DNA from: Candidatus Didemnitutus sp.
GTDB taxonomy: Bacteria > Verrucomicrobiota > Verrucomicrobiia > Opitutales > Opitutaceae
Direction of reading: 5' to 3'
Assembly (NCBI GenBank): GCA_019634575.1
Contig: JAHCAY010000001.1
Location: 2,418,001 to 2,482,000, forward strand
Length of the DNA stretch: 64,000 bases
The notes under the pieces were generated by a model. It saw only the letters and a list, made by a program, of their open reading frames with translations. It was not told where the DNA came from and made no database searches. Position 1 is the first letter of the stretch; each line of letters starts with the position of its first letter. The position numbers and the translations under genes were made by a program. Below are positions 8,459 to 16,715 of this stretch, piece by piece.

Positions 8459-9724
8459 TCAGGCTTTGGCGGACGGCGCGGGCAGCGAGGCGACGTGCAC
8501 GGTCTGCGTGGGGAACGCGAAGGACAGGCCGCGCGCCTCCACGGCGCGCATGATCTCGAGGTTGATCTGCTGGCGCACCTGCATGTGCCGCACGAAGTCG
8601 GCGCTCTTGAAAACGTAAACCGCCCAGATGTCCATGGACGAGGCGTTGAAGTCGCGGAAATAGACGTGCGTGTCGGCCGCGTTGATCTCGGGCTTGCTCT
8701 CGATGATGCGGCGAATCTCCGCCACGATCCCGGTCATCGCTTCGGTCGAGGTGGAGTAGGTCAGGCCGATCACCTGTTCGACGCGTCGCTGGGTGAAGCG
8801 CGAGAGATTCGTGATCGTCTCGGCCGCGACTGTCTTGTTGGGGATGGTGACCAGCGATTTGTCGAGCGCGCGCAGCTTCGTGGAACGGAGGCCGATGTCC
8901 TCCACCATGCCGATGACGCCTCCGATGCGCACGGTCTCGCCGAGGCGGAACGGCTGGTCGGTCGCGACCACGACGGAGCCGAAGATGTTCGCGATGGTGT
9001 CCTGCGCGGCGAGGGCGAAGGCCAAGCCGCCGATGCCGAGGGCGCCGAGCGCGGCCTTCACGTCGTAGCCGAGGCCCTGGATCGTCACGAGGATGCCGAT
9101 CAGCACGAAGATCGTGATGAGGAATTTCTTGATCCACGGCATGAACGCCGCGACGCCCATTTGTTTTTCCAGGGCGATTTCGTGCGCATGTTCGAGCACG
9201 GCGTCGAAGGCGCGATACAGGCCCCAGAAGATCGCCGCGGAAAACGCCACGGTGGAGCCGAGCGAGATGTAGTGGTCGGTGCTCTCGGAGAGCTTCAGCA
9301 CCTTCAAGGCGGCGAAGATGCCGAGCAGCATGACGAACGTGGCCGTCGGCTGCTCCATCGCGGGAAAGAGTTTGTCGTCGAGCGTCGTCTCGGTCTTCGC
9401 GGCGAGTTTCTTCAGGTAATGGAAGATGATGTTCGTGACGACGTGGCGGAGCAGCACGCCGCCGACGAGAAACGCCGCCGCGATGACGTAGTGCGTGAGC
9501 GTGTTGGAGCCGTCGCTCGGCACATGGAGCGCGTGCAGGATCACGTCGACGAGATGCTCGAGCAGATCGGGCGTGCGCTCCGCCGGAGCGACCACCACTG
9601 CGGTGGTCGTGGCGGCGCCCGCGGCGGTCGACGCGGCGTCGGAGTTGGCGGCCGCCTGGGCAAGCGCCAGCGCAGGCGCGGCGAGCGGGGCGAGACCGGT
9701 CAGGAGTCGGCGGGAGAAATTCAT
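8459..9724 (-). CDS. MscS-family mechanosensitive ion channel
   Basis: A 421-residue protein with an apparent signal peptide (residues 1-23, ending ALALAQA), a short periplasmic linker, then about four TM helices from residue 80. The last TM is the pore helix, seen as the Gly/Ala-rich stretch AALGALGIGGLAFALAAQDT, followed by the MscS beta domain (VRIGGVIGMVEDIGLRSTKL) and the alpha/beta C-terminal domain. It should open on hypo-osmotic stretch to release solutes. It is divergent from the TerC gene with a 114-bp shared upstream region. Confidence 0.94.
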   Translation of the reverse strand: MNFSRRLLTGLAPLAAPALALAQAAANSDAASTAAGAATTTAVVVAPAERTPDLLEHLVDVILHALHVPSDGSNTLTHYVIAAAFLVGGVLLRHVVTNIIFHYLKKLAAKTETTLDDKLFPAMEQPTATFVMLLGIFAALKVLKLSESTDHYISLGSTVAFSAAIFWGLYRAFDAVLEHAHEIALEKQMGVAAFMPWIKKFLITIFVLIGILVTIQGLGYDVKAALGALGIGGLAFALAAQDTIANIFGSVVVATDQPFRLGETVRIGGVIGMVEDIGLRSTKLRALDKSLVTIPNKTVAAETITNLSRFTQRRVEQVIGLTYSTSTEAMTGIVAEIRRIIESKPEINAADTHVYFRDFNASSMDIWAVYVFKSADFVRHMQVRQQINLEIMRAVEARGLSFAFPTQTVHVASLPAPSAKA

Positions 9725-9838
9725 GCTGGGGTTTCCTAGAAAGCCCCGCGACCGCGCTTGTCAAAGCGATAGGCCGCCGGACCGCGGCATGTTTAGCCGC
9801 TTGCCGAGTCGGGTGTCCGCCCCACACTTTCTGCGCCA

Positions 9839-10804
9839 ATGCCACTGCCTCTCGCGCTTTTCGATTCGATGCCTTGGTGGGCCTGGACCGGCTTTCTCGG
9901 TTTTGTCGCGGCCATGCTGGCGCTGGATCTCGGCGTGTTCAACCGGCAGAGCCACGTCGTGTCGCTGAAGGAAGCCTTCGCGTGGTGCGCGGTGTGGTTC
10001 GCGCTGGCGATGGGCTTCTACGCCCTGATCGCGACCGGCACGCTCGGCAACGGCCTCGGGCGGAAGGAGGGCCTCGAGTTCCTCACCGGCTACATCGTCG
10101 AGCTGTGCCTGAGCGTCGACAACGTCTTCGTCTTCATCGTCATTTTCCAATACTTCAAGGTCGAGGCGCGCTACCAGCACCGCGTGCTTTTCTGGGGCAT
10201 CCTCGGCGCGGTGGTGATGCGCGCGCTGTTCATCTTCGCCGGCATCAGCCTCATCAACGCCTTCCACTGGGTGATCTACCTTTTCGGCGCGTTCCTCGTC
10301 TACACCGGCATCAAGCTGGCGATGCCGAAGCACGACGACGGACTCGAACCGGAGAAAAACCCCGCCGTGAAACTCGCACGGCGTTTCCTGCCCATCACCC
10401 CGACTTACCGCGAGGGGCATTTCTTCGCGCACGAGGACGGACGCATCTCGGCCACGCCGCTGTTCCTCGTGCTCCTCGTGGTCGAGACGACCGACGTGAT
10501 GTTCGCGCTCGATTCGATCCCCGCCGTGATCGCGATCACGCGCAACGAGTTCATCGTTTTCACGTCGAACATCTTCGCGATCCTCGGCCTGCGTTCGCTC
10601 TACTTTGCCGTGTCGGGCGTGATGCAGCTCTTCCGCTACCTGAACATCGGCCTCGCCGTGATCCTGGTCTTCGTCGGCCTGAAGATGCTCGCGTCGCACT
10701 ACATCGACGTCTCGATCCAACTCTCGCTCGGCATCATCGGCACCGTGCTCGCCGCCTCGATCCTCGCATCGGTGCTGATCCCGCAGGCGCGGAAGGGCGA
10801 CTAA
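9839..10804 (+). CDS. TerC/Alx-family integral membrane protein
   Basis: A 321-residue protein with about nine TM helices. Family hallmarks are the acidic intramembrane motifs ELCLSVDNVFVF and VVETTDVMFALDSIPA, which carry the conserved metal-coordinating aspartates, separated by a cytoplasmic loop with a charged KHDDGLEPEKNPAVK segment. TerC/Alx proteins export Mn2+ or assist metalation of exported proteins; which applies here is unknown. Length matches E. coli Alx (321 residues). I looked for a yybP-ykoY manganese riboswitch in the 114 bp upstream and saw no convincing one. Confidence 0.93.
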   Translation: MPLPLALFDSMPWWAWTGFLGFVAAMLALDLGVFNRQSHVVSLKEAFAWCAVWFALAMGFYALIATGTLGNGLGRKEGLEFLTGYIVELCLSVDNVFVFIVIFQYFKVEARYQHRVLFWGILGAVVMRALFIFAGISLINAFHWVIYLFGAFLVYTGIKLAMPKHDDGLEPEKNPAVKLARRFLPITPTYREGHFFAHEDGRISATPLFLVLLVVETTDVMFALDSIPAVIAITRNEFIVFTSNIFAILGLRSLYFAVSGVMQLFRYLNIGLAVILVFVGLKMLASHYIDVSIQLSLGIIGTVLAASILASVLIPQARKGD

Positions 10805-10810
10805 ACCGCC

Positions 10811-10850
10811 TAAACAAAGCCGCCGGGTCCGCTAAGCGGACTCCGGCGGC
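10811..10850 (-). terminator. Hairpin terminator in the convergent terC/hsp20 gap
   Basis: GCCGCCGG (10819-10826) pairs with CCGGCGGC (10843-10850), with an inner GTCCGC/GCGGAC stem and TAA loop, giving a stem of about 14 bp. The T-rich side (GCTTTGTTT read on the minus strand) lies toward terC, so it best serves the minus-strand hsp20 transcript. Confidence 0.7.
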
Positions 10851-10901
10851 AACTCGGACGCACACACACGCACGTGCCGAGCGTTACCCCTGAAAGGTGG
10901 T

Positions 10902-11312
10902 TCAGTTCACCGCGATCTTGCGCGGCTTCACGGCCTCGGCCTTCGGCAGCGACACGCGGAGCACGCCGTCTTTCAGCTCGGCGTGGATCTTGTCCACGTC
11001 GACCGAGTTGTCGTGTTCGAGCGCGAGCGCGTAGGGCGCGTCGACGGTCTCGCGGTAGAGCTGCGTCCAGCCATCCGGCTTCTGCCAGGCGCGGCGGCCG
11101 CGAATGCTGAGCACGCCGTCCTCGGCGGACAGCTCGAGGCCGTCCTTGGCGACGCCGGGCAGCTGGACCGTCAGGCCCCATGCCTCGGCGTTTTCCTTCA
11201 GCTCGTAGACGGGCTTCAGGGTGAACTCAGGCTCGGTGGATGTCTGGCCGCTTTCGTCGTGACGCGACAGCGCGCGGGAGAGACGCGGAACGATTTGATT
11301 GAAGAGAGTCAT
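10902..11312 (-). CDS. Small heat-shock protein (Hsp20/alpha-crystallin)
   Basis: A 136-residue Hsp20 chaperone. The alpha-crystallin domain spans about 33-130, with the conserved VQLPGVAKDGLELSAEDGVL stretch and the C-terminal GVLRVSLPK motif (variant of G-x-L-x-x-x-x-P), followed by PRKIAVN, which resembles the I-x-I/V tail used for oligomer assembly. A good ribosome site (GGAGG) precedes the ATG by about 9 bp. It is the second gene of a pair with another Hsp20 gene 30 bp upstream, and the two share the same end sequence type (KPRKIA), so they likely arose by duplication and may form mixed oligomers that hold unfolded proteins. Confidence 0.95.
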   Translation of the reverse strand: MTLFNQIVPRLSRALSRHDESGQTSTEPEFTLKPVYELKENAEAWGLTVQLPGVAKDGLELSAEDGVLSIRGRRAWQKPDGWTQLYRETVDAPYALALEHDNSVDVDKIHAELKDGVLRVSLPKAEAVKPRKIAVN

Positions 11313-11342
11313 GATGGATTTTCCTCCGTGATGGAAAGGTGA

Positions 11343-11774
11343 TCAGTTGACGTTGATGGCGATCTTGCGCGGCTTCGCCTGCTCCTGTTTCGGGAGCGCG
11401 ACGGTGAGCACGCCGTTCTCGAGCGCGGCAGTGACCTTGTCGGCCTGCACGCTCTCGGGAATCGCGATCGAGCGGCTGAAGCTGAACGACTGCTCGCCCT
11501 CCTTGCGGGTGGCGTTGATCGTCAGGTAGTCCTCGATCATCTCGACGGCGATGTCCTCGCGCTTCACGCCCGGGAGCTCCGCGCGGACGTAGGTGTTGTC
11601 CTTGTCCTCGTAGAGATCGACGGGGAAGCGCGGCGTCGCCGGCGCCACGGCGTCCGCCAGAGCGGTCGCGAAGAGACGATCGATTTCCGACTCCAGACCG
11701 GTCCAGGGATTCTGAAACGCGGACCCGCGAAAGAGGGTCGCGCGGGGTTGGGTATAACGAACGATGCGATACAT
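11343..11774 (-). CDS. Small heat-shock protein (Hsp20/alpha-crystallin), first of tandem pair
   Basis: A 143-residue Hsp20 protein with the alpha-crystallin domain over about 45-140. Visible hallmarks are FPVDLYEDKDNTYVRAELPG, a charged loop with YLTINATRKEG, and the ENGVLTVALPK motif before the terminal KPRKIAINVN. A strong ribosome site (AAGGAG) lies in front of the ATG. It is an ATP-independent holdase. Together with the downstream copy it forms a two-gene operon. No CIRCE-type inverted repeat (the HrcA operator) was seen upstream. Confidence 0.96.
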   Translation of the reverse strand: MYRIVRYTQPRATLFRGSAFQNPWTGLESEIDRLFATALADAVAPATPRFPVDLYEDKDNTYVRAELPGVKREDIAVEMIEDYLTINATRKEGEQSFSFSRSIAIPESVQADKVTAALENGVLTVALPKQEQAKPRKIAINVN

Positions 11775-12283
11775 GGTGGTGGTTCTCCTTTTTGAAACTG
11801 GGTTGTGCCACCGCAGTGCATCCCACGTGCCGGGCCCCGGCCGCGCGCAAATCGCGTTCGTCTCGCCACTTGTTTTCCGCGCGCGAAGTTCTCTGGGAAA
11901 TTCCGCCCCACCCTGCGACAGCGCACCTGCGCAAATCCGACCCGGTGCGCCCGTCAGATCAAAAACCCTGCTCGGCTCCGGCTGACGCCTCTTCCCCTAG
12001 GAAGGCCCCGCCATGTATGCACACGCTCCACGATTAAGCCGGGGCAACTGCGCCGCGCCCAACAACCCGCGCTATGCCCGGCGGATTGATCCGGCTGGCG
12101 GCCGGTGCTCAGGGGCGTGTCGCCTCGGCGCGGGCGCATTCCCTACAGGAACACTATCGCATATGATCTCGCGACCGGAAGAAATGCTCTGGCAATCCCG
12201 CGTTCACCGGTTCTCATCCCGCAGCCTCGGGCCGAGAGATTCGCCATCATCCCACGCTGACAACCGACGGCTCACCGCTCGAC
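11775..12283. other. 509-bp gap with no supported gene
   Basis: Between the hsp20 pair and the ADOP permease fragment. Open frames here are short, overlap each other in antisense and have compositions unlike the neighbouring proteins. The end next to hsp20 must hold the hsp20 promoter; no other structure stands out. Confidence 0.6.
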
Positions 12284-13837
12284 GTGATCCAAGAACTGAA
12301 ATTTGCGCTCCGCTCACTGGCCAAGTCGCCCGGATTCACCGCCGTCGCGGTCTTGGTGCTGGCCCTGGGCATAGGTGCCAACACCGCCATTTTCTCCGTC
12401 GTGGAGTCGACGTTGCTGCGCCCCCTGCCCTTTCCTCGCGCCGAGCAGTTGGTCCGCGTGTATGAATCGTTCGATGACACCGATTCGCGCGTTGGCACCC
12501 TCAACCTCTCCGAGCTGACGATCCGGCAATGGCGCGAACAGGGCCGCGACATCTTCACCGACCTCGCCGCCGCAGACATCAGCACCGCCACGCTCGGCCA
12601 TGACAATGGCGCGCCGGCGCGCACGGTTCCGGCCGCCCGCATCAGCGCCAATTTCTTTTCCACGCTCGGCCTGCGCCCCGCTCTTGGCCGCTCGTTCACC
12701 GTCGAGGAAGACCGGCCTGGCGGCCCGCGCGTCGTGATCGTCGGCTACGATTTCTGGCAACGAGAGCTCGGGGGCCGGGCGTCCGCTCTCGGCCAGACCA
12801 TCACGCTCGACCAAGCCCCGGCCACCGTCGTCGGCATCATGCCGGAGCATTTCCGCCACCCCTACCTCGCCGAAATCTGGGTGCCCCTTGCGGCCGCTTT
12901 CGATCCGGGCGCGCCGCGCAGCCACTACCTCTACGGTGTCGCCCGCCTACGGTCCGGCATCACCGCAGATCATGCCGAGGCGGCCTTGCGCCGCCTCTGC
13001 ACCGCCATCAATGCCAGCAATCCCGACCCGCAAAATCCGCGCCGCGCCTTCGTCCGCCCGCTGCGGGAGGGTTTCACGCGAATCGCCGTCTTGCGGCCCA
13101 AGCTCTTTGCCATCAGCGGTGCCGCCTTCTGTGCTTTGCTCATCGCTGCGGCCAATTTCTCCGGGCTCCTGCTGGCCCGCACCATCGCCCGCGAGGGCGA
13201 GCTCGCGATCCGATCCGCGCTCGGCGCCTCCCGACTCCGGCTGGCCCGCGGCTTGCTCGCGCAAGCACTCCTGCTCGCCACTCTCGGCACGGCCGCCGGA
13301 CTGCTGCTCGCGGCATGGTTCACTCCCGCGCTCGTCGCGCTCAGTCCCGAGGGCTCCGACGCCACGGGCAGCGTTATGCGCGAGTTCGACTACACCATTC
13401 GCCTGGACTGGCCCGTGTTTGCCTTCGCCACCGGCACGCTGCTCCTCGCCGGCGCCTTTGGGCTCCTGCCGGCATGGCGCGGCACCCGGACCGATCTCCG
13501 GACAGCCATGAACAACGGTGGCCGCTCCGCCACGCTCAACCGCCACAGCAGCCGGATGCTCGCGGCGCTCGTGGTCGGCGAAATCGGCGTCGCGACCGTT
13601 CTGCTCGTCGGCGCAGTCACCCTCACGCGTTATTTCACTCACCTCGTGCAAGAGCCCTGGGGATTTGCCACCGAGCGCCGCCTGTCCTTCCAGGTCACGC
13701 TGCCCGATCGACTTTTTGCCACGCCGGCGGCGAGGCTGCCAGTGCTCGAACGCGTCCTCGGCGAGCTCCGCGCCACACCGGGTGTAACCTCCGCAACGGT
13801 TACACTGCCTCATCCCCTCAACTCCTCCTATCGGTGA
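12284..13837 (+). pseudogene. MacB/ADOP-type permease, N-terminal two-thirds (frame-broken)
   Basis: A 517-codon frame from GTG 12284. The protein opens with the ADOP/MacB signature (LRSLAKSPGFTAVAVLVLAL, then GIGANTAIFSVV), a periplasmic MacB_PCD domain (about 45-240), then three TM helices with REGELAIRSALGASRLRLAR (FtsX domain), a fourth TM and the start of the second periplasmic domain, where it stops after LPHPLNSSYR. The missing second half continues at once in another frame. Intact proteins of this type have about 800 residues and eight TM helices. They are permeases without a fused ATPase; the substrate is not known. Confidence 0.8.
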
Positions 13838-14751
13838 TGAATGAAAATCCCGACGGCACGATCCCTCCCGTGTCGCGGGGATTCCGTCAGGCCTACCTTC
13901 GCGCCACCGTGCCGGGATATTTTACTACGGCCGGACAAGCCTTGCTGGAAGGCCGCGACTTCACTGACGCCGATCGCGGCGACACGGAGTCGGTTTGCAT
14001 CGTCAATGCTTCCTACGCCCGGCGTTTCTGGCCCGGGCAGAGCGCCATCGGCAAGCGCGTGAAAATGGGCCGGCTCGATGAGCCGCGCCCCTGGCTCAAG
14101 ATCGTGGGCATGGCCGCTGACCACAAGGTCATCGCCTATCCCTACGACGGCGAGATGGACGGCACGATCTTCCTGCCGATGAATCAGCTGCTCGCACTCT
14201 CCGCCGCCTATCACGATTTCACGTTTATCGTCGAAACGGCGGGCGATCCTCGCGCACAGGAATCCGCGATCCGCGTCGCACTCACCCGCGCCGATCCTCG
14301 CTTGGCGGCCTACGAGCTGAACACGATGGCGGACGCCGCCGCCACGACGCGCACCACCGAGCGCTTTGCGCTCGTGCTGGTATCGCTGTTTGGCGTGCTG
14401 GGACTCGTCCTCTCGGCCATCGGTCTCTACGGGCTCCTGTCCTTGCAGGTCGCGTGGCGGACACGAGAGTTCGGCATCCGTTCCGCGCTGGGCGCCACCG
14501 CCGCCGGTCTCGCACAGTTGGTCACCGGTCAGGGTCTTCGCTTGCTCGCAATGGGATTGCTCCTTGGCACCGCCACCGCGTCGGCGGGCCTGCAACTTGC
14601 GGCCAGCCGCTGGCCCAATCTGCCGGCAACCGGACCTGTGCCCTACCTCGCCGCCGCCACCGTCCTCGCCTTCGCCGTCCTTCTCGCCTGCTGGCTCCCC
14701 GCCCGCCGCGCCGCCCGGGTCGACCCGATCACCGCGCTGCGCGCCGAGTAG
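13837..14751 (+). pseudogene. MacB/ADOP-type permease, C-terminal third (frame-broken)
   Basis: A 304-codon frame that continues the same permease in a shifted frame. It contains the rest of the second MacB_PCD domain (PGYFTTAGQALLEGRDF, WPGQSAIGKRVKMG) and the second FtsX domain with TRTTERFALVLVSLFGVLGL, TREFGIRSALGAT and the terminal RAARVDPITALRAE, which is the standard ADOP ending. The ATG 13837 overlaps the TGA of the first part (TGATG), so coupled translation is conceivable, but no ribosome site precedes it. A one-base loss or two-base gain around 13800-13840 is the simpler explanation, by mutation or sequencing error. Confidence 0.8.
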
Positions 14752-14984
14752 CACTGCCATTGGCCTCCGCCAGTTTCAGAACCATCGTCGCGCGGTTCCG
14801 TCGACCACTATGGTCTATGGGAGCGATGCGTTGGCCGGTTCCTGTCGGAAACCTGAATCCAGGATTCGGAGCATCGCCGAGGCTGATGCCAGCCGGTGCA
14901 CCGGCACAACGCCCGCTTGTTGTGACCAGACCGCGATTTTCCCGTGGCCAGCACCGCACCGCCGGGCTCACCCTGCGTATCTCG

Positions 14985-16142
14985 ATGAGCTTCGACTTCG
15001 ACACCCCGATCGACCGCGCCCGCAGCGACAGCCAGAAATGGCAGAAATACGCCGGCAAGGACATCCTGCCGCTTTGGGTCGCGGACATGGACTTCGCCGC
15101 GCCGCCGGTGGTCGTCGATGCGCTGCACGCCCGCGTCGCGCACGGCGTGCTCGGTTACGCAAAGCCGCTACCCGCGCTCGCGGAAGCGACCGTCGCCTAC
15201 TGTGCGCGCCGCTACGGCTGGCAGGTCGACCCGGCTTGGCTCGTCTGGCTGCCCGGCCTCGTCACGGGCCTGAACGTCGCCGCCCGCGCCCTCGGCGAGG
15301 AAGGTGACGAAATCCTCTGCACCACGCCGGTCTACCCGCCGTTCATGAGCTCGCCCGCCAACCAACGCCGCCGCACCGTCGCCGTGCCGCTCGCGAAGCA
15401 TGGCGCGCGCTGGGAGATGGATTTCGCCGCCCTCGAACGCGCGATCACGCCGCGCAGCCGCGCCTTCTTCCTCTGCAGCCCGCACAATCCCGTCGGCCGC
15501 GCCTTCTCGCGCGCAGAGCTGGCGCAGCTCGCCGCCTTCTGCGAGCGCCACAACCTCACGCTCGTCTCCGATGAGATCCACTGCGACCTGATCCTCGACG
15601 ACGTCGCCCACACTCCCACGGCGATGCTTTCGCCTGAAATCGCCGCGCGCAGCATCACGTTGATGGCGCCGAGCAAGACCTACAACGTGCCCGGCCTCGG
15701 CACTTCGCTCGCCATCATCCCCGACCCGGCGCTCCGCACCGCCTTCACGCGCGCCGCCAGCGGCATCGTGCCCGACGCCAACGTCCTCGGCCTCGTCGCG
15801 TGCGAGGCCGCGTTCCGCTACGGCGAGCCTTGGCGTCAGGAGCTCCTCGCCTATCTCCGCGGCAATCGCGACCTGATCGAGCAGACCGTCGCCAGCGGCC
15901 AGTTACCCGGCGTGGCGATGACCCACGTGGAGGCGACCTACCTCGCGTGGCTCGACATCTCTGCGTTGCGCCTGCCGCACGCCCACACATTCTTCGAGCA
16001 ACACGGCCTCGGCTTCTCCGACGGCGCGCCCTTCGGCGCCGCCCCGAACACGCACGTCCGCCTGAATTTCGGCTGCACCCGTGCCACCCTCCGCGAAGCC
16101 CTCGCCCGCCTCGCCCGCGCCTGCGCCGCCGCCGCGCACTAG
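14985..16142 (+). CDS. PatB/MalY-type cystathionine beta-lyase, PLP-dependent
   Basis: A 385-residue fold-type I PLP enzyme. The start is placed at ATG 14985 because MSFDFDTPIDRARSDSQKW is the typical beginning of MalY/PatB proteins. Visible hallmarks are LPLWVADMDFAAPP, CSPHNPVGRAFS, DEIHCDLIL (the PLP-N1 Asp) and MAPSKTYNVPGL with the Schiff-base lysine at about residue 231, and an HVRLNFGCTR end with the carboxylate-binding Arg. Members cleave C-S bonds of cystathionine or cysteine conjugates to give homocysteine or thiol, pyruvate and ammonia in the cytoplasm. MalY regulatory activity cannot be judged. It seems to be transcribed alone. Confidence 0.93.
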   Translation: MSFDFDTPIDRARSDSQKWQKYAGKDILPLWVADMDFAAPPVVVDALHARVAHGVLGYAKPLPALAEATVAYCARRYGWQVDPAWLVWLPGLVTGLNVAARALGEEGDEILCTTPVYPPFMSSPANQRRRTVAVPLAKHGARWEMDFAALERAITPRSRAFFLCSPHNPVGRAFSRAELAQLAAFCERHNLTLVSDEIHCDLILDDVAHTPTAMLSPEIAARSITLMAPSKTYNVPGLGTSLAIIPDPALRTAFTRAASGIVPDANVLGLVACEAAFRYGEPWRQELLAYLRGNRDLIEQTVASGQLPGVAMTHVEATYLAWLDISALRLPHAHTFFEQHGLGFSDGAPFGAAPNTHVRLNFGCTRATLREALARLARACAAAAH

Positions 16143-16217
16143 CCCGACAGGCGCAACGCATCCCTCCCGCCGCACCCGCGATCGCACAATGCCGACCGAG
16201 CGCCCATCTGCTCGCAT

Positions 16218-16236
16218 TGTAACCTAATAGGTTACA
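16218..16236. promoter_or_regulatory. 19-bp perfect palindrome, site 1 (upstream of HTH gene)
   Basis: TGTAACCTAATAGGTTACA, perfectly symmetric around a central A. It lies 56-74 bp upstream of the HTH gene start, 54 bp centre to centre from site 2. The central base is the complement of that in the other three copies, i.e. the same site on the other strand. Confidence 0.75.
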
Positions 16237-16271
16237 TTTGTTCGATTTTCACTCTGGCAGTAAGGGCAGTT

Positions 16272-16290
16272 TGTAACCTATTAGGTTACA
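16272..16290. promoter_or_regulatory. 19-bp perfect palindrome, site 2 (abuts HTH start codon)
   Basis: TGTAACCTATTAGGTTACA ends one base before the ATG of the HTH gene and so covers its ribosome-binding region. A protein bound here, or the RNA hairpin it forms, would block expression. This is the position expected for an autoregulatory operator. Confidence 0.78.
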
Positions 16291-16291
16291 C

Positions 16292-16648
16292 ATGCTGAAA
16301 CCACATCCGAGATTGGCAACGTGGCTGGAAATCGGTGGTGCGCTGTTTGCGGCCGGCGAAGGACTGGTCGACGAAGTGCGGCGCAAGGCAAAGCCGCGAC
16401 GGTGGCAGTCCTATCATACCGTCAGGCCGGGTGCGGCTACGCCGCTCTGGAACATTTTGGCCGACCAAGTTCGCGCAGAGCTGGCTCCGCATGGAGCGAA
16501 GACGCGGCTCGCCCGATACCTCGGCATTCCGCGCCAGCGGTTGCAGGACTTTCTCTCCAGCAAGAACCGGATGCCGGATGCCGAACTCACTTTGCGCATA
16601 CTGCATTGGTTGGCCGAGAAGCGCGGCGGTCGCGACATTTCACTCTGA
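16292..16648 (+). CDS. Small Cro/XRE-like HTH protein between palindromes, candidate autoregulator
   Basis: A 118-residue protein. The C-terminal ~50 residues read as a Cro/XRE-type DNA-binding domain: KTRLARYLGIPRQRLQDFLS is a helix-turn-helix with the usual small residue at the turn, followed by KNRMPDAELTLRILHWL. The N-terminal part (residues 1-60) is basic and of unknown role. Two copies of a 19-bp palindrome precede the gene, one touching the ATG, and a third follows the stop by 13 bp. The gene is not paired with a recognisable toxin gene. The palindrome resembles the short TAACC...GGTTA operators of HigA-like repressors, so the natural reading is that this protein binds these sites; this is inference. 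Confidence 0.7.
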   Translation: MLKPHPRLATWLEIGGALFAAGEGLVDEVRRKAKPRRWQSYHTVRPGAATPLWNILADQVRAELAPHGAKTRLARYLGIPRQRLQDFLSSKNRMPDAELTLRILHWLAEKRGGRDISL

Positions 16649-16652
16649 CGCC

Positions 16653-16689
16653 CCCGGGAAATGTAACCTATTAGGTTACATTTTCCGGG
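16653..16689. promoter_or_regulatory. 19-bp palindrome, site 3, in a longer hairpin before dus
   Basis: The core TGTAACCTATTAGGTTACA is at 16662-16680. Flanks CCCGGGAAA and TTTTCCGGG extend the dyad to 37 bp with one mismatch. The core plus flank GGAAA...TTTTCCG is identical to site 4 over 31 bases. It sits 13 bp after the HTH stop and 35 bp before the dus start, so it could be an operator for dus, a terminator-like hairpin for the HTH transcript, or both. Confidence 0.72.
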
Positions 16690-16715
16690 TTGCGCGGCTT
16701 AGGTGACGCAACACG

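Noticed and set aside
9725..9838. Possible yybP-ykoY (manganese) riboswitch before the TerC gene
   Set aside because: The short GC-rich leader lacks the conserved loops I would expect.
11775..11900. CIRCE heat-shock operator upstream of the hsp20 pair
   Set aside because: No TTAGCACTC-N9-GAGTGCTAA inverted repeat is present; a sigma-32-like promoter could not be assigned either.
16218..16690. Type II toxin-antitoxin operon around the HTH gene
   Set aside because: The HTH gene and operator-like palindromes fit, but no adjacent toxin-like frame (HigB/RelE size and pattern) is seen before dus.
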